Shown here: positions 56,449 through 64,000 of the stretch, piece by piece
Position numbering within the stretch: position 1 is the first letter of the stretch
Layout: every line of letters starts with the position of its first letter
Assembly (NCBI GenBank): GCA_033032865.1
Contig: JAWHQI010000327.1
Location: forward strand, 1,698,501 to 1,762,500
Length of the DNA: 64,000 bases
Origin: Dactylorhiza incarnata
Lineage: Eukaryota; Streptophyta; Magnoliopsida; Asparagales; Orchidaceae
Direction: 5' to 3'
The notes under the pieces: generated by a model
What the model was told of the DNA's origin: nothing
The model's input: the letters and a program-made list of their open reading frames with translations, nothing else
Databases searched by the model: none
Translations under genes and position numbers: made by a program

Positions 56449-57636
56449 TGTTGGAACATGGTCTTCCGCATCTCCTAGGTTTGAGAATAACAAATCCTAT
56501 GTGTATTTGATCTTGTGTTCAAGTGTGCAGGTTAACATAGTCCATATGACTCAAGGAGTACTCATGATGACTGCCCCCAAAATTGAAGCCAGAATTCGAA
56601 GAGGCTCACTAGCGCCGGCGGTAGCACCTAGCGCCGGGCGCTAGCGATGAATAGCGTAATTCCAGGAGCTATTATAGAAGGCGCTAACGCCTGGCGGTAA
56701 CGGATAACGCTGGCGGTAGCGATGAACACAGAAGGAATGAAAGCAAGGTTGCCGCGGATTGAAGATCCTGCCGCGCAAGAAGTTTCTTAATCGGGGATAG
56801 CACCAGCGGTAGCTACTAGCGCTGGCGGTAGCATGGCGCACAAGAGGCATAGAGCAAAATGTTGCCACAGATTGATGATCATGCCGCGCAAAACGTTTCC
56901 TAATCCGGGCTAGCACCGACGGTAGCGCTAGCGCCGGCGGTAGCGCTTGGGCTATATAAAGGACCCCTCACCTCCCGTTTCAGGGACACATTAAGGAGAG
57001 AAAGGCAGTGCTACAACTCCAGAGGCCATCTTGGCCGAAACTTGAAGCCCTAGCGAAGCTCTGCAAATTTCTGAAGGAGGATTACGTCACGCCGGATCAA
57101 AACGAAGTCCGCTTCTACAAACGCTGATTCTACAGCGGATCTTCGCCTCCATCTTCAGAAGTTCATCTTAAGGGAAGTTTTATTATTTTATTTATCTTTC
57201 TTTGTAAACGGTAGTGAAATCGCCTCGTGTTGGCGACTAGGTCTGGGGTAGACTTAGGGCTGAAATTCGCCTCGTGTTGGCAACTAGATCTAGGCTAGTT
57301 CTAGGGGGTGCTCGAGGCCTTTCTTGGGATAGATTGGCTAGAGCGGCTTGAGGCCGTATCTTGGGAGAGATCGGCTAAAGCCAACTGGTTCGTGAGGATA
57401 CGAGTCGGTATAGAAAATGAAAAAAGATTTTTATTAGTCGCCTCCGATTTCCAGCGTCATAGAAATCAAGTTTTGTAAAACATTATTTGATATTAATAAA
57501 GCATGTCTCTTCATTATTGTTTTACTTGATTTCTCATTGTATTAATCTTGCAATATTTCAAAGTTTTTCTAAATATTTACTTAAGTTTTTGAAAACCCTT
57601 ATTCACCCCCCTCTAAGGGCGCCGACCGATCCAACA
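56449..57636 (+). repeat. 3' LTR of the gag-only copia
   Basis: Near-identical to 50302-51501, with a 6-C tract at 57606-57611 and the end CCGATCCAACA. Differences seen are scattered single bases. Confidence 0.92.
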
Positions 57637-57641
57637 TCAAG

Positions 57642-59104
57642 GTCTAAGTGTGTCTGAGTAGCTAGAACTTAGGAAAAATTCCAAGTTTCTGTGTTCGACG
57701 AGCTTCAATCTGCGTTCAACGAAATACGTTCTACGTTCAACGAACGTCATACTTCAGTTCGATGAACTTGCTCTTCAGCTCGATGATTTCAGTCTTCCAG
57801 CCAGCTCTACAGATTTTGTCTTCAGTTCGAAGAACTCCAGTTTGAGATCGACGAACTCTGCTCTATGTTCGACGTATAAGTAACAAGATGTTCAATTCGA
57901 CGAACTCAGCTTTCAGTTCGACGAACTCAACTCTCAGCTCGACGAACTCAGATTTCTGCTCGACAAATTTCTTCTCCAGCTTGACAACTTCTGATAGATC
58001 AGATATCTATTTATCTCTGAACTCAGCTCGACTATTCAGCAATGGATCTATTCAATTATTTGGACTTATTCCTTACCAGATAAGTCAAGATTTGATCTTT
58101 CCTTTTATTATTCATTTCTATTCTCTTCTCTCGAGAAAGTAGCCATTTGACATATTGGAAAAGGATACTCTTATGGAAAAGGAAAAGGAATTAATTATTA
58201 TTGCTGAATCAGATTGCAGTTCCAAGAAATATCTTTTCAGAATATTATATTCCTTATCCATAAGATTTGAATTTCAAATCAGTGATATATTGTCTAAGGA
58301 AAAGAAAGATCAGTAAGAAGATAGTGAAAGAATTAATAGAGAAGCATCAGTCGAGAGAAAAATACAAAAAAAATGTCAGAAAGAATTACAGAGTTCATCC
58401 TCAACAACAACATTCTCATTCTCTGAGAACATCAACATTCTTCACTCAGTTTTCAGCTGTTGGTTCTAATCTTCAAAAAGCAACAATAATCTGAGGAACT
58501 CTTGTCTCTCAGATTCATCTGCTATCAAGGAAGATTTTCTACATCCAAGAGAAAGCTCCATCCATCCAACTGTCAAGAATTTCTATCAGACAGGGGGAGC
58601 TTTACAACACAACAATCCACTAGTCTTCTCTCAGCTTGTTGACAGAGAAGAATTTCATAAACCTTTTTGTTTACCTTTTTTATCCCATATTGTACAAGGT
58701 TCTAACTCCCTTCAAAAGTTAAACCTTTGGTGGCAGGGCACCTGATCAAAAACCTGTGATTTGGTTTTAGCACCTGATCAAAAGCTCAGTGGTGTTTGGG
58801 CACCTGATCAAAAATCCCATTGGTGATAGGGCACCTGATCAAAAACCTAGTGGATTCCTACCAAGGGTGGTAGAAGAGTAGATGTACCCATTTTGATTGG
58901 GGAACTACTATAGATCCTTGTGTTTTCTGTGATTATGTTTTTCTTTCTGTACTGTGCTATGATTTGTGTTTATTTTGCTTTTACACTCACTCTGTTACAC
59001 ATATATATCATTGTTTTAATTCTGCTATAAAATAAGTTAAAACCTTTTAATACTCTATTCACCCCCCCTCTAGAGTAAATCTAAGATCTAATACCTCACT
59101 TTCA
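57642..59104 (+). repeat. LTR 2 of the SIRE-like array, second part
   Basis: It resumes at GTCTAAGTGTG (LTR 1 position about 44613) and ends CTCACTTTCA, followed by an intact primer site ATTGGTATCAGAG (59105-59117). It contains the TTCGACGAAC array (57690-57975) and the 'gggcacctgatcaaaa' repeats (58735-58850). Confidence 0.9.
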
Positions 59105-59206
59105 ATTGGTATCAGAGATTGGTTGATTGATTACACAGGCTAACACCTGAATCCAAAGATCAATTAGTTCTTAACTTTTTCTAGAGTTTTCTTTTTCTAA
59201 AAACTC

Positions 59207-59819
59207 ATGGCACAGAATAAAGATTACTCAAGCACAAGACCTCCTATGTGTAATCTCAATAAATTTGCATTATGGAAGGCAAGGATCAAGTTATATATGA
59301 ATTCTATTGATGAGGATATTTTCAATTCCATTTTGACAGGACCTCCTACTCCTTCAGGATTAACAAGTACCGAGACAACAACTAACTCTAATGTTGTTCC
59401 ACCTCCAGAGTGGACAGAAGCTCAAAAGAAACAAAGAAATGCAGATGCCAAGGCTATAAATATTTTGGCACAGACTATGTCTGATGATATTTTCCAGAAG
59501 GTTGTGGACTGCACCTCAGCCAGGGATATCTGGAACTCCCTCAACAACATGGTTGAATGATCTGCAGATGAGAGAAAAGATAGAAGATCTCATCTCACTC
59601 TCAATATGAAAACTTCAAAAAGGGAGAAACTGAAACAGTAGCAGACATGTACAACAGACTCAGTCTCATAATCAATGAACTGAAGTCTTTGGATAAAGTG
59701 ATTGCAATCACTGAAGTTAATGATAAGATCTTAATGTGCTTCCCCAGCACATGGGACTCTAGGATCTGGCCAATCAAGGAAGCCAGAAGCCTGAATGAGA
59801 TCTCTACTGAGACCTTATT
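59207..59819 (+). pseudogene. SIRE-like gag start (third internal copy), truncated
   Basis: ATG at 59207 gives the same gag start as 46185, without the first stop there (NLNKFALWKARIKLYMNS). A TGA at 59558-59560 follows at NMVE, and a small deletion shifts the frame. The match to the complete copy ends at 59819 (GAGACCTTATT), where the element is cut. This copy has the better PBS and start; the other has the more complete body. Confidence 0.88.
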
Positions 59820-60620
59820 TGTGCGAAAAATGAAAATCTTGTAACAAATAAATGAAAATTTAAGAGCGCTAAACTCAATAGAATGGAACCAGAATCCTCT
59901 TTATTTGGGGACAAATGAATCATTCACAGTCCAGATCAATCCTCTTTTATTCGACAAGTTGCATTGATCTTAACCTTTTTAGCATTGCGATTGATAATAA
60001 AAAATAAATAACGATCTCTCAGTTACTTATACATCCAAAGGACTAAGGATGTGTACCATTGTCTTCAGATCCATCTCTTCTTTGAATCATATCTTAGAGA
60101 GACGGTGTTTCTCATATGCTTAGATAAATGGTGAGTCCTCAAATAAGTAAGATATACATTCTATGTGTGTTATATTTTAAGATCACACATGCGCGCGCGC
60201 ACACTCACACTCTCCCCCACTCTCAAGTATCTTGGTAATGATGGAAGAGAGAAAAAGGTTGTGCGGTTAAGGGATGAAGGTCGCCTACTAGAAGAGCTAT
60301 GTTGTTGCGGTTTTGGATGCCTCCTATTGATCAGTGAATTCTCAGGTATCATTTGTTTTTTCTTTGTTCTTTGCAATATCATTAGTTTAGGGTTATTTTG
60401 CTTGAGTTGTTGGTGATTATATTTGTTATTTTTTAAATGCAGCTTGAACCTATTGACCAATGGAGAAGAGAACTTGAACCTGAAGAACCTCCGTTCAGAT
60501 CATATTTTGAAGTGTCTTTCCTTTCTTTATTTAACACTCTATGCTTATTGCACTTTATTTACTACACCTTTATTTACTGTTTATTATGCCCTATTATTCT
60601 ATTTGCCATAGTGCTTAATT
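59820..60620. other. Unassigned DNA
   Basis: No recognised domain. A CA/CG run (60184-60210) and an intron-acceptor-like 'tttttaaatgcag' before a Glu-rich stretch (60443-60510) were noted but do not support a gene model. Confidence 0.45.
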
Positions 60621-60624
60621 AATT

Positions 60625-60960
60625 AGAGTTAAACTGGAGATGACGGATTCCTTCGAGGTTAATGCTAACCAATAACTCGAGCATCTCCCGTGTTAGTAGA
60701 GCAGTGCGGTCGAGTTCAATGTCTTGACATATTATTCTATTTTTGCAATACTTCTTATAATTTAGAGTTAACCCTAGATAATACTGAACTCAATCAACTC
60801 TCTCATTGGTAGAATTGTGCGGTCGAGTTCGAGGTCTTGACCTTTTATTCTATATTGCAATACTGCTTTATAATTTAGAGTTATCCTAGAGATGATAGAT
60901 TCCTTCGAGGTTAACCTAAATAATATCGAACTCAATCAACTCTCTCGTTAAAATGATATT
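60625..60960. repeat. Imperfect tandem repeat, period about 110 bp
   Basis: 'tagagttaaccctagataatactgaactcaatcaactctctc' and variants recur about three times (60625, 60760, 60875), each with 'gtgcggtcgagttc' or 'gattccttcgaggtt'. Confidence 0.7.
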
Positions 60961-61195
60961 GCCTTCGAGAAATATTCCTTCAGGAATAAAATGTTCCTTT
61001 GAGAAATATTCCTTCGGGAATAAATGTGCCTTCGAGAAATATTCCTTTGGGAATAATTGTTCCTTCGAGAAATATTCCTGGACTAAATGTGCCTTCGAGA
61101 AATAGTCCTTCCGGAATAAAATATGCCTTTGAGAAATAATTCCTACAGGAATTAAAAGTGCCTTCGAGAAATGTACTTTCGAAAAAATGTGCCTT
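60960..61195. repeat. Tandem repeat, about 7 units of 28-36 bp
   Basis: TGCCTTCGAGAAATATTCCTT followed by CGGGAATAAA recurs with small changes between 60960 and 61195. It looks like an expanded satellite-like block; no coding value. Confidence 0.85.
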
Positions 61196-61350
61196 GGGGA
61201 GAATATCAGATGACTGACAAGTTATACTCCGAGGCAACCCGCATGATGGACGGTCTGGAAGGACAACCTGTGTGAAACTAATAAAACTACTTGGGTCTAA
61301 GGTCATATGCATGTTGATACAAAGTACGCAGACGATGGTTATGAGAAGAC

Positions 61351-61779
61351 TGTCACGACCCAATAGAAGTCTAGATATTACCTCTCTTACAGATACTTTA
61401 CAGCACTTGATACTAATAGGGAATGGATTTTCATTGTTCTAATATTTCAGTACGAGCATATGTGACAGGTGCAGGTGAATGATAGCGCACAAGGGGATGT
61501 GAAAGCCGCTGAATGGGCTATAATACGTATAACTCAACTTAGCCGCATCTTTTTTACATTTCTCATGTTAATCATCGTTGATGGAGCCCTGACTGATATG
61601 GTATAATGTGGAATAGATGTTGATGCTTCTCTTGCAGGTCTTGAGTAGTGGATTTTTGTGATCATTAGTCTTCCGCAAATTACTATAAGGCGCAACTTGT
61701 TAATAGTGCCTTCCGCTAAATAACTGCTTCCATACTCTGTTTTGGTGTAGTGATATTCACTTAACATCAACGTCGATGT
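61351..61779 (+). repeat. Possible gypsy LTR with primer-site-like end
   Basis: It starts ACTGTCACGACCC, the usual start of several plant gypsy LTRs. About 430 bp later TGATATCAGAGT (61781-61792) resembles a mutated initiator Met primer site. The right LTR end is not canonical, so limits are tentative. No coding domain follows. Confidence 0.35.
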
Positions 61780-61799
61780 GTGATATCAGAGTAACCAAT

Positions 61800-62121
61800 G
61801 TGATGGGTCAAAGTTGGTTGTGCATCCACTCTCATGTGACCACTTCGGTGTTGTGCATTGGCGGTGGTGTGTGATAAGATTCCCCGGTCGGACCGCTAAT
61901 TCTGAGGGGAGGGGGTGGTCTTACAAGAGGAACTTTGGAGGTAATTGACATGAACCTTTCATTGTTAGGAAAAATAGCCCTAACAGGAACAATGGATGTA
62001 TATTTCCATTACACATGTTCTAGTTTGGCATGAATGCTTTGATTGATATGATAGTATGCTAAGAGTGGAATGCTCCTCTCTTTTTTCTGTTGAGGTTGTG
62101 TACCCTAGTTTGGTATAATGG
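61800..62121. other. Unassigned DNA
   Basis: If 61351-61779 is an LTR this would be its leader. No ORF with a domain is seen. Confidence 0.4.
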
Positions 62122-62860
62122 TGTACAACCCCGTATTCATCGAGTGGGCTCCCAAGCCCCAGGATCCAAAGGATGAACAAAGGGGCATTCACCCAAGTCA
62201 GAGGGGCATTCACCCAGGATAGTGGAGGGGGGCGAGTGCAATCCCCGTTCATCAAGCACTCACCCGCCTAAGATTTCAGATGCGCGGGCTGCCAGACAAA
62301 TGAGGGGCGGAGCCCCACTCGCCCGAGAGGCCAGGGGTCTAGCGAGTGGTGCCTTCACAAACCACTCACATAGTAAGATCTCGCGAACCCGGGATCGCGG
62401 GAAGTCTGGCGAGTGGTGCCTCCGCGGACCACTCGACCAGTGGGGTCCAGAGGTAAAATTACCTAGATAATCTTTATGTGTTGTCAATAGCCCTTCAGAA
62501 CAGCGGAGTTTGGCTGTTAGTAGACCACTTTGGGGCGCGTTTAGTAAAACCAAAAGGCAGAATGAAGCTATTTGCAGACCAGACTAGAAAAACTATAAAT
62601 AGACCCTTAAGGGCACCTTGTAGGGGATCCGATTTTTGTGCTCTCTCCTCCTCTGGTTAATTTTGGTTGGCTCTTAATGCACTCTAAGGTTCCCAGTTGA
62701 GCATTGGTTTGGGAGGGAAAGTTCTCTAAGATCTTTCGGGTGTGTGGCGGGACTCCTCACTACAACTTTGGGTCTATTCATTTTTCTTCGTCAATAGTCA
62801 AGTGAGCTGGTAAGGGAGAAGTAGGTGTAGGCTACAACCCCTGTGGGTCCGAATGCACTT
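62122..62860 (+). repeat. LTR-like sequence related to 4934-5740
   Basis: It starts TGTACAACCCCG. It has a TATAAAT box (62594-62600) and aligns with the other copy from 'cagcggagtttggctg' (62500) to 'gatctttcgggtgtgtgg' (62750). Upstream it has repeats of GCGAGTGGTGCC with CACTCG pairs (62335-62440). The right end is uncertain; sequence after 62836 no longer aligns. Confidence 0.5.
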
Positions 62861-64000
62861 ACCGTTGTAAGCTCTTGATTGACCAAGCGCATTTGGTCCC
62901 TTGCCCATGCGATGTGCCTCCCGGGGGAAGTCCCCTCACACCTGGCTCCCTATCGCTCCATCTCTCTGATAGGGTGCGAGTAATCCATTTTGAGAGTGCC
63001 CAGCTGCGCTCAAAGGCTGCCAGATGTCTGTCTGTCTGGCCGGCGAGATCCCACTGCATTCAGAAGCTTGCAGAGAACCTCTGTCACCCGCTCCTTCATC
63101 ATCCTAGGGTATGAGGGATCGCGGAGAAAGTTTGAAAGGTTGCTGGGAGAGGGGCGATGAGATCACCTCCTCCTCAAGGTGAGGATCCATCGGCGAGGCC
63201 TCTCGGTAGCCCGCGGGAGAGAAAGCTAGATAGTGTTATTTGGTAGTTCAAATGTATAGGGTCGAAGCGAATGAAGTGACTAACCTGGTGCATATCCTTC
63301 GCCTTGGCACGGCAAAAGGAGCTAGGTTGCCCTTCGAATGGTTGGTCGGGGGATGAAGCGATTTCCCCTTTCCAGGGTGAGAAGGTACCTGGTTGGCGGC
63401 GGGAGTGGTGTCTAAATTAGCGGCGGGAGAATTGTGGATGAGCTCCCTCCCGACTGAGTGGTCTGGCTCCTGTGCTGGGAGAGTAGTGATGGTCTCGCGG
63501 GCTGGAGAGTTGCGTGGGAATAAGGATAACCCAGTAGTTCTGAAGGTGTGGGTTGCGGGAGGCGGGGTAAGAGAAAGACGATAAGTGGTAAAAATGTAGG
63601 CGAGAAAGCAGTAAGCAGCTTATCGGGCTCCGACAGGGTTCTGCTAAGACTAGCGGGAAGGTTGGACTCCTGAGCTGGCGGGACTTCCTTAGGGGCAGGC
63701 AGGAGCTTTGTGGTATCCGCCGGGTTGGTCTCGAGGCTATCCCCCGTCACCGACGTCTCCTGCGATTGGTCAGAATCATTGCGATATCGAGTCACCAAAA
63801 TTATCAACAAGACAAGAAAGATCGGATTACCTTGGTAAGGTTATCAGAAGCATTGCTAGAAGGGGGCGGAGTCCTTGATGCGGACTCGCTCACCAATCAG
63901 TCCCGCCGAACCGCCTTAGCCCTCTTCGGCCAATAGGGTGAGGTTGGATCCATCTTCAACGAGAATCAGGGGGCATATCGACCAGATTTAGAGGTAGTCT
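62861..64000. other. Unassigned GC-richer DNA to the window end
   Basis: No catalytic domain is visible on either strand. A minus ORF (63412-63810, 132 codons) is rich in Ser, Pro and Leu and has no known fold. On the minus strand an ATG at about 63951 opens MDPTSPYWPKRAKAVRRD then a stop. It could be a leader or gag start of a gypsy element, but this cannot be shown. Confidence 0.35.

Larger units (their letters stand above)
50302..57636 (+). mobile_element. Gag-only SIRE-type copia, nested, TSD TCAAG
   Basis: LTRs of about 1.2 kb (50302-51501 and 56449-57636) flank a 4.9-kb internal region with PBS, a broken gag, and 3.4 kb of non-coding DNA. TCAAG flanks it exactly (50297-50301 and 57637-57641). 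Its LTR shares CGCCTCGTGTTGGCGACTAG, the 'tctaagggcgcc-gatccaaca' end and the GGCGGTAGCG repeats with the minus-strand SIRE, so it is a relative lacking all of pol. LTRs differ little except in the C tract. Confidence 0.92.
44045..59819 (+). mobile_element. SIRE-like copia in tandem array: int end - LTR - int - LTR - int start
   Basis: An internal 3' end (44046-44526) is followed by LTR 1 (44527-46082), a full internal region (46083-50210), LTR 2 (50211-59104, split by a nested element) and the start of another internal region (59105-59819). The left fragment repeats 49736-50210 and the right fragment repeats 46083-46793. Such a two-LTR, three-internal arrangement comes from unequal recombination or tandem insertion. 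The internal region codes for gag, protease and integrase but goes straight on to the 3' region without RT or RNase H. No outer TSD can be read because both ends are truncated. Confidence 0.85.

Noticed and set aside
63412..63810. 132-codon minus ORF as a gene
   Set aside because: It is Ser/Pro/Leu-rich with no domain or start context; it may be retroelement leader or chance.
1..64000. tRNA or rRNA genes
   Set aside because: No cloverleaf with A and B boxes and no conserved rRNA stretch was recognised; a dedicated tRNA scan of the sequence would settle it.

Overview
The window is plant nuclear DNA made almost entirely of transposable elements. The evidence is Ty3/gypsy chromovirus and Ty1/copia (including SIRE/Maximus-type) polyproteins, iMet-type primer-binding sites, MULE, hAT and PIF/Harbinger transposons with correct target-site duplications (TSDs), and short Helitron-like elements. 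A flowering plant is the natural reading; the species cannot be named from the sequence. No intact cellular gene is visible. One weak candidate, a pair of possible exons split by a retrotransposon, is listed with low confidence. No rRNA, tRNA or CRISPR was seen.

Layout. 1-4745: 3' end of a Ty3/gypsy chromovirus (integrase, chromodomain, 2.5-kb 3' LTR) with a hAT-like element inserted before the LTR. 4746-8917: a mosaic of LTR pieces, including a minus-strand gypsy 5' end whose LTR was hit by a copia-type LTR (now solo, TSD AGAAG) and by a 392-bp hAT-type MITE (TSD GTGACAAG). 9960-12065: GA-rich DNA and two Helitron-like elements that meet at one (TA)n tract. 12066-26527: a triple nest. A small MULE with ~200-bp terminal inverted repeats and a decayed transposase contains a SIRE-type copia (minus strand, TSD TTGAC), whose 5' LTR contains a young gag-protease-only copia (TSD TGTCC). 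26620-27944: further Helitron-like elements with a 465-bp GC-rich foldback and many GGGC-GAA-GCCC mini-hairpins. 28272-35467: complete-length but decayed copia, minus strand, TSD ATTGG. 36944-38740: three Helitron-like elements joined through (TA)n, two of them carrying arrays of the palindrome CGACA-AA-TGTCG. 39794-42266: PIF/Harbinger transposon with one frameshift. 44045-59819: a SIRE-like tandem array (internal end, LTR, internal, LTR, internal start), with another gag-only copia nested in the second LTR (TSD TCAAG). 59845-64000: tandem repeats, gypsy LTR-like pieces and unassigned DNA.

How the parts relate. Most elements cannot move alone. Only the minus-strand SIRE and the 28272 copia keep recognisable reverse transcriptase, and both are broken. 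Three other copia groups keep gag, gag-protease or gag-protease-integrase only, so any mobility would need enzymes supplied in trans. Recurrent features that standard annotation does not explain are: LTR micro-repeat arrays sharing the core CGTCGA in five unrelated LTRs, Helitron-like elements stacked in TA microsatellites and packed with very stable mini-hairpins, and a hairpin with apparent compensatory changes in the 3' non-coding region of two SIRE-type elements. All alignments, pairings and counts were made by eye.
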